A stretch of 64,000 nucleotides of DNA from Diphasiastrum complanatum (taxonomy: Eukaryota; Streptophyta; Lycopodiopsida; Lycopodiales; Lycopodiaceae), in assembly GCA_029204225.1 (NCBI GenBank), contig CM055103.1, positions 43,536,604 to 43,600,603 of the forward strand. The letters are read 5' to 3'. The translations under genes were made by a program, and so were the position numbers. The first letter of the stretch is position 1, and every line of letters begins with the position of its first letter. The notes beneath the pieces were generated by a model that did not search any database, was not told where the DNA came from, and saw nothing but the letters and a program-made list of their open reading frames with translations. Positions 25,082 through 36,025 of this stretch are shown in pieces.

Positions 25082-25685
25082 TGTAAATGGTAAATTGTAA
25101 ATGACTAAGTCACTGGCCTGTGGAGACAATTGTAAATTGCAATGTAAATATCTATTATAGTGACTAAATTCGAGATGGCCAAGGGGGTATTGGGTCTCAT
25201 GAGAGTCTGTTGGACTGACCTCCTAAAAAGTAGGAAGGGTTGACCGGTCAACGTGACACGTGTTATATGCTGATTGGGACACTTGGTCCAGTGCATGAGT
25301 GACACTTGTCGGACGGTCAACAGGACGTGTCATATGCTCATTGGGACACTTGGTCCAATGCATGAGTGACACGTGTTAGACTGTCCACCTACTGGCTTGC
25401 TTATGTGTCAGGGTACTGCCAAGTGGCAAGTGTCGACTGTGCATGGAATTTGCCATGTGTCGACGTCAGGATGTGTCAGGGTTAATGGGTGCTTGAATAT
25501 AGTGTGAGCCTTGTCAGGCATTCCTCATTATGGTATTCCTATGCAGCTATGGTTGGGAGGAGACTTGCAGTAGAGCTCTCATGTTTGCTTGCTGATCTAT
25601 GCACATTTGCTTGAGATTAATAAAGTGACGGATTTGCTGGGTAATTCTGTGTATTTACTTAGGGTTTGTGAGCTTGTGTGCAATA
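25082..25685 (+). repeat. 5' LTR of element L
   Basis: A sequence ending just before a PBS and partly repeated at 40,887-41,335, as expected of an LTR. It includes two tandem 67-69 bp units rich in W-box-like GGTCAAC and G-box CACGTG words. The exact left end is uncertain: the TGTAAATGG at 25,082 is my best guess. Confidence 0.6.
25246..25381 (+). repeat. Two tandem units in the LTR of L
   Basis: Units at 25,246-25,314 and 25,315-25,381. Both carry GGTCAAC, a (G)ACACGTGT or GACGTGTCATATG word, and GGGACACTTGGTCCA. The partial LTR at 41,001-41,140 has the same pair of units at a spacing of 74 bp. Confidence 0.8.
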
Positions 25686-25687
25686 TT

Positions 25688-25699
25688 TGGCATCAGAGC
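25688..25699 (+). promoter_or_regulatory. Primer-binding site (element L)
   Basis: TGGCATCAGAGC, one mismatch from the initiator-Met tRNA complement. Confidence 0.7.
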
Positions 25700-26227
25700 A
25701 GTTGCTTTCAAGACTTGTGTGGGATTTGGCATCTTTAGTTAGGGTTTGGAGCATTCTTGGAGAGCCAGCGCCCTACTATAGGTGATCTGTTGGCAGATTT
25801 GGAGCCCATAGGATAGCAGATTGAAGCCCTGGCAGCCTTTGAGCATTTTCTACTACGTGGCTTGATTATTCTCTTCGCTTTTGTGAAATTCCAGCCCCAC
25901 ATAGGATGTGTAAATCTGTTTGTAACTTCTTCAATACTCAATATTTTTTAGATCTGTCAGTTGCAATAAGCTTCTTGTGGTAGGTCGCTGGTAGGGTAGG
26001 GCTTTTTGCCTTCTGATTTGGTGATCATCCATAGGTTTTTGCCAATTGTCAGTTTGAAACCCTAGTTTGCTGATTTTGGAGAAGAAGAGTCCATGTGTAG
26101 TTAGAACTTGGCTGTGGGAGGTCTATTCTATCCAGTTCTTCTAGGAATTCAGGGTAATTTATCTGTGTAGTGATTTGAGGTGCTGAGAGCTTGCTTCTGC
26201 TTTGTGTTTGCTACCTATTCTTCTGCT

Positions 26228-26280
26228 ATGGCATCCGCAAGCAATACCGGTCAAGATTCACAGAGATTAGATGCTATATG
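26228..26280 (+). pseudogene. gag: First codons of the gag of element L
   Basis: After about 530 nt of leader an ATG opens MASASNTGQDSQRLDAI, which resembles the beginning of plant retrotransposon gag proteins. It is cut after 17-18 codons by the copia LTR at 26,281. The rest of L is not found downstream in this window, so the family (copia or gypsy) cannot be decided. Confidence 0.45.
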
Positions 26281-26757
26281 TGTTAGATTTTATAAATGGA
26301 AATGATGTATTACGATAGGTTACTTTGACCCAAAAGGTCGACAATTGTCTAACCATGGTCATTAATTATATTAGGCCTACTAAACTTAGAGTTAGCTAAG
26401 TTAGTATGAAATTAACTTGGTAGGGACTCGTTGGTCCACTAGGCCTAATAGTGACACTAAGTACCCCAACTTGACATATTGGAGGTACCTTATTCTTTAT
26501 ATGTAACTTATAGAAAGTTGGATAGTCAATATTCAAGTAGTTGGATAGCCAATAGTGAAGTTAGATAGTGATCTTGGACTATGTATATGTGTGCATCCCA
26601 TTTGTATGAGACACTTTTGTAAGCAATACTGACTATTCTCCTTGGCTGTCCACGAGTTTCTACAAGAGGGTTTCTAGCCATCTCTCTCTTTCTTTTGAGA
26701 ATGCTTTGTGTGATTGAATAGTTAAGATCCTGGATCCTTAGGCTTCTATTTCCTACA
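26281..26757 (+). repeat. 5' LTR of copia element
   Basis: 477 bp from TGTTAGATTT to TTCCTACA, directly followed by a perfect primer-binding site. The five bases before it are ATATG; the matching right-hand duplication is not in the window. Confidence 0.85.
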
Positions 26758-26770
26758 TGGTATCAGAGCC
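26758..26770 (+). promoter_or_regulatory. Primer-binding site (copia)
   Basis: TGGTATCAGAGCC, an exact match to the initiator-Met tRNA complement, immediately adjoining the LTR. Confidence 0.93.
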
Positions 26771-27385
26771 ACTAGGTGTTCAGATTGCTTTACAGGAGGG
26801 CGCCCTACAAGAAGCTATCTTCTTCTCTTTTGGTAGCAGAAAATCAGCAAGTGGCTGATTTTTGCAAGTGAAGAATCTGTTCGTATACTAATAGCTTTTT
26901 TGTAGGAAAAAGGAGGGCACCTCTACTATTTTGAGGGCTTGCCGTAGGGTGCCCATGCTCAAGTCGTTTGCATGTGTTTTTGAATCAAATACATCATGCT
27001 GAAATTTTCAGATCCACTTCTTTGTAGGAGGGCACCCATCTACAAAAGAAGATACATGTGTTTTTGACACATTTCTTGCTGAAATTTTCTTGTTGGTGAG
27101 CTTGCAGGAGGGCACTACCATTTGCCCTATACGTGCATGTAGTGTGCACTCATTTTCGGCCACAAATCTGGTTTTAGTGTTGGCTTCATTCGAAGTCTAC
27201 CTAGCTGTGAGCATTCTGTTTTTTGTGCAGAAATCAGCCACCTATTTCATTATTCTTTGAGCAAATTGCATGTAGAGTATTGCAATCAATTGTGCTCATA
27301 TTTTCAGCTTTATGGTTGCTGCCCATTGAGTAGATTTTGTCTTGGAAAATCTTTTTACTATGTACTACAAGCTGATTTTTCTGTT
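26771..27385 (+). repeat. Copia leader with repeated AGGAGGGC motif
   Basis: The motif AGGAGGGC(G/A)C occurs at 26,794, 26,911, 27,026 and 27,106. Between the last three a longer phrase (CATGTGTTTTTGA ... TGCTGAAATTTTC) is repeated. No reading frame before the gag ATG. Confidence 0.6.
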
Positions 27386-27890
27386 ATGGCTAAAGAATTG
27401 GAGTCAATTGGTTCTTTATTTGATGAAGATAGGCTGGATGGCACAAGCTATGCTTTGTGGTGCTACAAATTAAGAACCTTCTTATTGCAAAAGGTTTATG
27501 GGAAGTAGTTAATGGTGACGAAGAGAGGCCACCTACCTTGGCACCTGCTACGCCAACTAGAGCAACTACTTCGTCATCAACGGTTGTGTCTTCCGATGAG
27601 CAAAAGAAGTGGGATCGACAAGATGCACAAGCACATTCCGTCGTTGCATTATCGGTGAAGAGATCTATCCTTCCACATATTAGATCTTGCAAGACTTTCA
27701 AAAGTGCTTGGGGGACTCTTGCCAAGATGTTTCAAGTAAAGAATGCGACAAAAGTGGTATATCTTCAAAATCAACTTTCTATCTTGAAGATGCAAGAAGG
27801 TGATTTGCTTATGAACCACTTGATGAAGATCAAGGATCTCTCGCAATTATCATCAGTAGATAGATATGCCACAGATCCATCTACAGTGAA
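27386..27890 (+). pseudogene. gag: Copia gag, truncated and frameshifted
   Basis: ATG at 27,386 opens MAKELESIGSLFDEDRLDGT and SYALWCYKLRTFLLQK, the typical start of Ty1/copia gag; a shift near 27,480 moves the frame to LLIAKGLWEVVNGDEERPP. It continues through WDRQDAQAHSVVALSVKRSI and TLAKMFQVKNATKVVYLQNQ, the conserved gag core, to about 27,850. No zinc knuckle, protease, integrase or RT follows: the sequence changes to G4 gypsy near 27,850-27,900. The copia element is thus 3' truncated at the junction. Confidence 0.88.
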
Positions 27891-28143
27891 AATTTCAGGC
27901 CAATCAGAGCTGGAAAAACTTTGAAAAAGATGCTAAAATCACACCATTAGCTAGCTAAACTGATCTGATCCTCATAGATCCAGGTTGCTTTCTTCAAATC
28001 CATCAAGATCCAGTATCCCTGGACTTCTCCGATGAATGAATATGAGATTAGGACGATCAGTACCTAGAAGAATCGGAAACCAAACATCAAACCTCCCCAG
28101 AGTTGCAGCTGCACAGATCGAAGCAGAAGCATGACCAGCTGTA

Positions 28144-28843
28144 ATGGACCTGATGGATCAACCCGTACCTGTCGTACCCTTGCAAGCAATTTCGATGGCA
28201 CCTCGTCTTGAGATGCCAAAATATGATGGGTCAATGGATCCCATCAGATTCCTCCAGATTTACGAACAAGCGTGTGAGATCTACGACGAACAGACACCTG
28301 AGGAGAAATTGAAATTGTTCCCCATGTTTTTAGTAATTGCAGCCCAAGATTGGTTTTTCAACCAGTCGGCCTAAGAGAAAGCCACTTGGGAGGGGGTTAA
28401 AGCGGCCTTCATCACCCGCTTTAAACCAAGGAAGTTCCTGGAAGACCCATTTCTCCTACTGAGCAAAATCAAGATGGGAAAACGAGAAAGGGTCCGGAAC
28501 TACATAGAACGAGTCAAGCATTTACAATCTGAGTGTAACACGGCCCTGACTCCCGATCATGCGGTGATCATGTGGTTACAACGGAGCATCAGAAGAGAAC
28601 TTAAACGCCGGAAACAATATGCTAGGCCATGGAAGATGCTATCAGAGAGGAAGATGAAGGATCTGATGACAATTCGAGCCATAACTATCCAACGATCCAT
28701 CATCCCACCCCTTTAGTTGCATCAACCTCCAACGCTTCCAATAAATCAAACAATCTGTTGATGGAACAAATCACTAAACTTCACAAACAACAGATGGAAC
28801 AACTTACACCCCAGTTTGATCAGAAACTGAAGGCTTTGTAGAG
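28144..28843 (+). pseudogene. gag: Gag of gypsy G4, broken
   Basis: Reads PRLEMPKYDGSMDPIRFLQI and KLKLFPMFLVIAAQDWFFNQ, then a stop at 28,372-28,374 where KATWEGVKAAFITRFKPRKF continues in the same frame. ERVRNYIERVKHLQSECN follows in the retrotransposon gag domain. A shift near 28,640 leads to a frame with LMEQITKLHKQQMEQLTPQF ending at 28,841. This is the typical gag core of a gypsy element, of a different family from G1-G3. The 27,900-28,143 stretch before it is non-coding leader-like sequence; no LTR or PBS is visible, so the 5' end is lost. Confidence 0.85.
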
Positions 28844-29730
28844 TGCTGTCACAACTTCATCTACAACGCTAGATCAGAATCAGATACAGTACCCACGAAG
28901 AGAAAATGTATGGTGTCCGGTTTGTACCCAGAACCATACAGCCAATGAGTGTCCAGTGTTGAAGCAAAATCTCAAACTGACCCATAGGTATTGCCATCTG
29001 TGTAATGCGTCATCACACGAAACAGCGTTTTGTCCATTTAACCCCAGGATCATTCAGCAAAAGAGGGCTCAATTCTGACCTCTTATCCTTATCATCAAGG
29101 GGCACCTCATGCGGCACCGCGGTTTGGAGCACCATTGAATCAACAACACATGGCATTACCAACACCACCAGGGCCAGCTAACAATCAAGTGGCCCAAGTG
29201 AACTTGACAGCAGCGGAGCACGACGCTTCCCCCCAACCTGAGCAACAACAGTGGTATGTGCTTGATGAGGATGACTATATCAGAGAATTTGCCATTGGAT
29301 ACATGAAGCCTAGGCAGAGGAAGCTACAAAAGCCAAAGAAAAACCTGGAGTACCTCTGGCCACAGAAGTTCCAGTACCACCAGCAAGCTCACCCCAAAGA
29401 ACAGATCTAAATGATTGTTTACACCACTAGGAAGTACCCTTCAAATGGTAGAGCTTGAGGTTCCTCAAATATAACTGCTCACAAGTCTATTGACAAGCAG
29501 AATGAACTTATCCCTCGGAGAGTTCCTGCGAATTGCCCCAAAAGCAAAGAGTGTTCTTACAAAATGGTTAAACTTGGAACCTGCAGCAGCAGCAAGAGAG
29601 CCCTTGTATTGTGCCGGTTTAGAGGGAACAAGTAATGTCCTCATCATTGGAGCAACGTGGGAGAGCAAACAACACAACATCACCCTGCCTATCAAGCACA
29701 AGCGATACGAGGACAAAGCGGCAGCCGGGT
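28844..29730 (+). pseudogene. gag: G4 nucleocapsid and spacer, cut by G3
   Basis: Two zinc knuckles in one frame at about 28,913-29,037: CPVCTQNHTANEC and CHLCNASSHETAFC. A Pro/Gln-rich spacer follows (29,135-29,410, ending HPKEQI), then weak frames up to 29,730, where the 5' LTR of G3 interrupts the element. G4 sequence resumes at 36,026. Confidence 0.75.
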
Positions 29731-30088
29731 TGTTACGAGCTCGTAACCAGTGCCGAACCTTAGAGAACACAGATAGGTCAGATACCACAGTCAGGGTCGT
29801 GTCCAGCATACATGACCAACAGGGCAAGACAGTGTGAGTAGTGTGCCCCAGCACGGTCCATAGCCATGGCGGGCCTAACACAGCCTAGGGACCCTGTCAG
29901 CAGGATAGGGCTCCCAGATGGGTCCCGACGTGCAGTCGGCCACGTCAGTGACATGTGGTCGACACTTGGCAGTTGCATGCTACCAGTCCTCACACTGGGC
30001 TAGGAGGGGCTTACTCTATATCAGGGAGTAGGCAAGGTTGGGTGGATCAGTTAGTGTTTGCCCTACTGTGGTGTTAGGATCTATTACA
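29731..30088 (+). repeat. 5' LTR of G3
   Basis: 358 bp, TGTTACGAGC to ATTACA. Begins with the palindrome GTTACGAGCTCGTAAC. Confidence 0.97.
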
Positions 30089-30089
30089 C

Positions 30090-30102
30090 TGGTATCAGAG
30101 CC
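30090..30102 (+). promoter_or_regulatory. Primer-binding site (G3)
   Basis: TGGTATCAGAGCC, exact match to the initiator-Met tRNA complement, one base inside the LTR. Confidence 0.95.
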
Positions 30103-30983
30103 ATCTCCATCCTAGGGAGTCCAGGAGCAGCAGTAGAGAAAGCTATCAGAAGATAGGAAATGTTTCTCAGTTTCTCAGGAAAGATTAGAGGAGGAGAATC
30201 GCTGTAGGTGCAGCCTTCAAACCCTTAAAATTCATTGAGAATTTACAGTTGTAGGAAGTAGAATTCCTTCTGTAGGTAATTTGTTGGAAAGGCAGCAATC
30301 TATATCAAATTTCAGACATCTGATAGGAGATTTTAGAAAGGATTTAGAGTAGAAACCAGCGAGCAGGTCCATCGTTGTAGGATCAGACATCTACCTCTGA
30401 AATTTCAGAGAAATCCAAGGAAGTTTGAGGGGTTTTCAAGCAAATTTTTCTAGTAGGGCCAGCGCTGGACAGGGAGGTGAAAAAGTGGAATTTCATCCCT
30501 ATTTCTCGAGATTTCTCAGAAGTTTGAACTTCAAACTTGATTGCCACAGACCAGCGACCTACCAGCTGAGGTCAACTCAGAGATTCAAGCGGATTTTTGA
30601 GTTGTAAATTGAACAAATTGGGCCAGACAGGTTGCTGTCCAGACAGCGAGGGCCGGGACTTCAAAAATTCCGGATTTTTCTTGCATATTTCTGGTTTTTA
30701 CTCAGTTTGTTGGAGCCCCACACCTGAAATCAGATCAGTCAGCTACTCAACTCAAGAACCGGGAAATTTGACACCGTTTTGAAGCTTCAAACTGGGATTT
30801 TCCGGGACAGCAGGTCTGAAATCTTGGGGAAAAGAGCTGAAAGGGTTCCTCTTCGTAATTTCTTTGGAAGTACAGTCCTCAGAAACAGCTAAGTCATCTT
30901 TCCTTTCCCTTGTACAGTTGTAAATTAGTCTTTTAGACTTTTTTTCCTTCAGAAGTTAAGGTAGCTCTCTTTCAGTTCCGAAG
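30103..30983 (+). repeat. Leader of about 90-nt degenerate repeats (G3)
   Basis: CAGCG-type motifs near 30,200, 30,373, 30,462, 30,549 and 30,643. The copy at about 30,460 is the palindrome CCAGCGCTGG. Same organisation as in G1 and G2. Confidence 0.6.
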
Positions 30984-32067
30984 ATGACCACTCCTCAGGG
31001 ACCTGATCAACCCCCGGAGAGAGGCTTCGACGAACTTGAAACAGAAGCCTTGGCTTATAGTAAAGGGAAGGAACCCATGGAATTGGAAGAACAGGAACAG
31101 TTCGCCGAAGAACTCGACGAACTGGTTACAAAGGAGTAGTTTCTCCAGTTGGTAACAGAAGTGGATGAACTGAAGTTGGCATTAGCCAATTTCAAGTCTA
31201 GTGTGGACGACTCGTTCACTGAACTCAAAAGCTTGATTTTGAGTTCCGCGAAAGGAAGCCTTCCCTCCACTTCTCAGTTATCCCCTTCTCCACTTCCATC
31301 AGTTTCGGGTGAGACTTTACGGTCTCACCCCAGTGTTTTTTTTTTAAGATTTAAAGCCTCCTACTTTTAATGGGGACCATTTGCAAGCTATTGAGGCCAG
31401 TCTTTCCTTAGGGCTATGGCCTAAGTGGTGGTTAAATCTCCAGGAGACTGGGCAGACTCCCCGGTCATGGAAGGCCTTTGAAGAAGCCTTCCTAAGAAAA
31501 TTCCTACCTGAAAATGAACTTGATAGAGCCTGGGAAAGAACAGTAATGGACAAGTCCCTCATCCAATATACCTCGCAGTATCGAGAAGCAATTTTAAAGA
31601 TTAAAAATATGGATGATTATCAGAAAATCAGGGGATTTTTCCGTGGCCTCAAAGATGAATATAAAGTAGAGGTCCAGAGAAACTCGCCTACTACCCTTGA
31701 GCAAGCTCTCAGATATGCTCAAATCTATGATGATTCAGTGGGTAGGAAGAGGGCGAGACAACAGCCACTTTCTGAGCAGCCTCCTCAGAAAGACTTTCAA
31801 TTTAAAAAGAAATTTTTAAAAAGAAAGAATAAAGATAAATTTAAAAGTGAAGCTCCTCAGAAACGCCCTTCACTCATACAACCCTTAAAACCAGATGATT
31901 TTGAGAAAGCCAAACAAGAACGTTTGTGCTTTGTGTGTATGGGCAAGGGACACATAGTCAGACTGTGTCCCAAGGGGCCTTTCACTAAAAAAGATAAGAA
32001 AGATAAAAAACAAGTTCATCTTGTTCAGACTATAGTTTCCCCAGTGACTCGGCAGCTTCTGCGATGA
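30984..32067 (+). pseudogene. gag: Gag of G3, broken
   Basis: ATG at 30,984; TAG at 31,137-31,139 replaces CAG of G1. A T-run expansion near 31,338-31,346 and a deletion of roughly 90-100 bp near 31,376 (the G1 text after NGEE is missing) shift the frame, which continues openly from 31,381 to 32,067. The gag core, basic tail and CCHC knuckle (CFVCMGKGHIVRLC, 31,928-31,969) are well preserved. Confidence 0.92.
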
Positions 32068-35000
32068 AAGTGTATCATGAAGATCATGAACACTGTTGCT
32101 AGCTGATCTCTGCAATGCTAGCGAGACCCTTCAGCTTTGGGCCGCATGACCTAGTACGTATGCATGGGAAAGTTGGTAACCAGTCAGTAAGTTGCTTGAT
32201 GATGGGGCAACCCATAATTTCATCAACTATACCCTGGTTAAAAAGCTTAAACTACCAGAAGTACCTAGTCAGCATAGGTACATAGTTTCATTAGCTAAGG
32301 GTGAAGATAAAAAAATATGGGAAACTATGGTAAGTGATTTGAATCTTGGTATTTAGGGGTACCAAGATGAAATAAACTTTCAGATAATGCACCTGGATCG
32401 TACAGACATTGTTCTCGAGAGAGATTGGCTCTACAGTTTAGGACCTTCCCTCCATAGAAACTATCAGGAGAACACCCTCAGCTTTCAGCATAAAGGCCGA
32501 GAGATCCAGTTGCATGGGGAGCATGATGTTCCCAACAGTCCTATGGTCTGCAGTTCAGAGCTCTGTCAACTAATCGGAGACGAAGACCATCAGGTATTCT
32601 CATGTGACTTTCAGTTTATTCTTGAAGTTTCTATTTCCAGTTCTATTCAGCAAAAAATCAGTAGAAACTTTATTTCCTAGATTTAAAGATGTTTTTACTG
32701 AAGATTTGCCACATGGTTTACCACCTAGCAGAGAGGTAGATCATGTAATAAACCTAGTACTAGGTACAACACCTGTTTCTAAACCTCCGTATCGGGTCAG
32801 CCGAACAGAGGATGAAGAAATAACTAGGCAGTTAACAGATTATCTTGGGAAAGGCCAAATTCAGACCAGTAGTTCACCATGGGCCTCACCAGTCCTATTG
32901 GTGAAAAAGAAAGAGGGGTCTATGCGTCTTTGCGTAGATTACAGAGCCCTCAATAAAGTCACAATTAAGAATAAGGCAGACGAGTTGTTTGACCAACTCG
33001 ATGGGGCTAAGTTTTTGAGTAAAATAGACCTCAGATCGGGATATCATCAAGTCCGTATTAAATCGGAAGATGTCTCGAAAACAGCTTTTAGGACTCGTCA
33101 CGGTCATTATGAGTTTTAGGTGATGCCATTTGGGCTCAGAAATGCTCCAGCTACCTTTATGACCTTGATGAACAGTGTCCTCAGACCATACTTGGGTAAG
33201 TTTGTAGTCGTATTTTTAGATGACATCCTCATCTATAGCAAAACGAGGAAGGAGCATCTTAAACACCTCAGCAAGGTGTTTCGACTGCTTGGAAAACATA
33301 AGCTTTATGGTAAAGAATCCAAGTGTGAATTCTTCGTTGAAGAAGTAGCTTATTTGGGTCACATTATCTCGGCAAATGGGATTAAGATGGACCCTAGTAA
33401 GGTCAAAGCCATACTCAGTTGGCTGAGACCTCAGAATATTTTGGAACTTCAGATCTTTCTTGGTTTGGGGGGATATTACAGACGATTTGTCAAGGAATAT
33501 GCTCAGATAGCAGTTCCTATGACAAATCTTCTTAAGGGGAAGGGAAAGGAGTTCATTTGGGAGTCCGCACAGCAGGAGAGCTTTGATGCTCTCAAAACAG
33601 CTTTAGCTACAGCACCAGTTCTAAAGGTCGTCGACCCCAATCAGCCATTTGTGGTCGAAACAGATGCTAGCGAGTTTCCAGTAGGTGCTGTGCTAACTCA
33701 GAGTGGACGACCAGTTGCGTTCAAGAGTAAAAAACTCGAGCCAGCTCAGACTAGGTATAGTGCCCATGAAAAGGAACTCTTTTCTATAGTCCATGCTCTT
33801 AAGACTTGGAGGCATTATTTGTATGGTGCCAACTTTGAGGTCCTGACAGACCATGAGAGTCTCAGATACCTTTGCAATCAACCTGAGCTTAGAGGTCGGA
33901 AAGCTCGTTGGGCTGAGTTGATGCAAGAGTTTGACATGTCTATCAGATATAGACGTGGAAAATTCAATACAGTAGCAGATGCCCTTAGCAGAATGCCTAT
34001 GATAAACGAGCTGAGTTTTACTCAGATTCGTAATGAGTTACTTGAGTCCTTGAGAGGGAAATGCCAGCATGATGCATTCTTCTCTACTATCTGGAACTCA
34101 GTCCAGAGCAGACAGTTACAGACTCCAGAACCAGTTCCCGGGGCTGGTGCCAGTTCATCCAAGAATGCGGCAGCTTCCGTTGAGGATGATGATGAGTCCG
34201 AGTATACGTCGTCACATGACGTTGAGGATTCTGAGCCTGTATTACCCAAGCAAACCCAAGTGGTTGAGGGTCAGTTGACTCAAGGATTCAAATGGAAACA
34301 GTATTCCATTCAAGATGAGTACTTGCTCTATAGAGATAGAGTATGTGTCCCCAATTCAGAGGATTATAGGCATCAGGTCCTATATGAATGTCATGACAAT
34401 CCTAGTGCGGGACACCCACCATACAGAAGACCTATGAGCTTCTTCGTAGGCAATTTTTCTGGCCCAGTATGAAAAAGGACGTCCACCAGTATGTAACCAG
34501 TTGCCAGAAATGTCAATTAAACAAAGCAGAGGGTTTAAAGGCAGGAGGGTTGTTGCATCCCTTAGAAATACCAGCTGGTAAATGGGAGAGTATCTCCATG
34601 GATTTTATAGTAGGCCTGCCTAAAACCCAAAAGGGTAATGACGCTATATGGGTCACAGTTGACCGTTTGACCTAAATGGCTCATTTCATTCCGACCAAAA
34701 CAACCGTTAGAGCTCCAGAGTTAGCGAGGTTGTTTGTAGACGGGCTATTTAAATTGTACGGTCTACCTTCCGGCATAGTCAGCGACCGGGACAGTAAGTT
34801 TACTGGAAATTTTTGGAGGGTAGTATTCCATCATCTCCATACTAAACTTAATATGAGTACCACCGACCATCCACAGACGGACGGTCAAACAGAGAGGGTA
34901 AATCAGGTGCTGGAGGATATGCTTCGTGCATACGTCAGCAAGAAGCAGACTAATTGGGAGGAGTATCTCTTGATATTAGAGTTTGCTTACAACAGTACCA

Positions 35001-35683
35001 AACATTCAGCTACGGGATACAGCCCATTTATGCTGATGTACGGTTTTCAGCCACGCTCACCCACAGCTTTAGGGTTTAAACAAGAAAAAGTTGAAGCAGC
35101 CAGAAACTTTTTAGAGGACCTAAACCAGATGATAGAACATGCTAAGCGTAGCATTAGGCAGTCCCAGGATCGAGCCAGGCATTATGCAGATCCACACAGA
35201 CGGGATGTGCAGTTCTCCACTAGTGAGAAAGTCTACTTGAGAGTCCCAGTCGACTCTAAAACCCTCAAATCAGGAGTGTGTGTTAAGCTGTCTCCAAGGT
35301 ATTGTGGTCCCTTAACCATCAGTAGGAGACTAGGCGAGGTCACCTATGAACTAGAACTCCCACACAGTAGTAAGGTTTTTCCAGTCTTTCATGTAAGTCA
35401 GTTACGAAAAGCCTTAATTAGATCAGACAATCTGGTAGGGGACAGTGTTCTAGTTCTCCCATTGGATCCTCAACAACCTCTAGATGAACCAGAGGAGATT
35501 CTTGATATTAGAGAGACGCTGAGTCATCATACTCTATACCGAGAATATCTGGTTAAGTGGAATGATCAGCCTATTGAGAATGCCACTTGGGAAAGAGAGC
35601 GTCCTTCGCAAGATTTTTCTAGACTTTGTCTTAGAGGACCAAGACGGTTCTTAATGGGGAGAGGGAGTGTTACGAGCTCGTAA
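32068..35683 (+). pseudogene. pol: Pol of G3, broken (PR-RT-RNase H-IN-chromodomain)
   Basis: Protease region near 32,120-32,430 with DDGATHNFIN; frame damaged, and a TAG at about 32,356 replaces CAG. RT spans about 32,690-33,330: [26 protein letters not shown], catalytic [11 protein letters not shown] at about 33,204-33,236; one TAG at 33,117-33,119 (AAG in relatives). RNase H follows ([39 protein letters not shown]). Integrase has a damaged zinc-binding start near 34,390-34,510 (frameshift near 34,425), TAA at 34,672, and an intact DX35E core: MDFIVGLP, SDRDSKF and QTERVN. The tail EEILDIRET...EYLVKWNDQPIENATWERE (35,490-35,600) is chromodomain-like, which targets such elements to chromatin in related families. 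Confidence 0.94.
35654..35667 (+). promoter_or_regulatory. Polypurine tract (G3)
   Basis: ATGGGGAGAGGGAG directly before the 3' LTR; plus-strand primer. Confidence 0.85.
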
Positions 35684-36025
35684 CCAGTGTCGAACCCTAG
35701 AGAACATAGATAGGTCAGATACCACAGTCAGGGTCGTGTCCAGCATACATGACCAACAGGGCAAGACAATGTGAGTAGTGTGCCCCAGCATGGTCCATAG
35801 CCATGGCGGGCCTAACACAGCCTAGGGACCCTGTCAGCAGGATAGGGCTCCCAGTTGGGTCCCAACGTGCAGTCGGCCACGTCAGTGACACGTGGCCGAC
35901 ACTTGGCAGTTGCATGCTACCAGTCCTCACACTGGGCTAGGAGGGGCTTACTCTATATCAAGGAGTAGGCAAGGTTGGGTGGATCAGTTAGTGTTTGCCC
36001 TACTGTTGTGTTAGGATCTATTACA
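35668..36025 (+). repeat. 3' LTR of G3
   Basis: 358 bp, TGTTACGAGC to ATTACA; about 11 substitutions from the 5' LTR and no indel seen. A perfect 11-bp inverted repeat lies at 35,872-35,900 (GTCGGCCACGT, 7-nt loop, ACGTGGCCGAC) and contains a G-box/ABRE-like ACACGTGGC. Confidence 0.97.

Larger units (their letters stand above)
29731..36025 (+). mobile_element. Gypsy element G3, complete, nested in G4
   Basis: A 6,295-bp chromovirus-type element with two 358-bp LTRs (about 11 differences by eye, about 3%), PBS, repeat-bearing leader, gag, protease, RT, RNase H, integrase, chromodomain-like tail and polypurine tract. G4 gypsy sequence lies on both sides, so this is a nested insertion. The expected 5-bp duplication is not clear: the flanks read CGGGT and TGAGT. 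Stops and frameshifts in gag and pol make it non-autonomous, but it is the best-preserved family member in the window. Confidence 0.96.

Noticed and set aside
25246-25381. Repeats considered as CRISPR-like
   Set aside because: Only two adjoining units without spacers, inside an LTR of a plant retroelement.
26758-26770. tRNA-like sequences at the PBS positions
   Set aside because: They are primer-binding sites complementary to the tRNA 3' end, not tRNA genes; no cloverleaf nearby.
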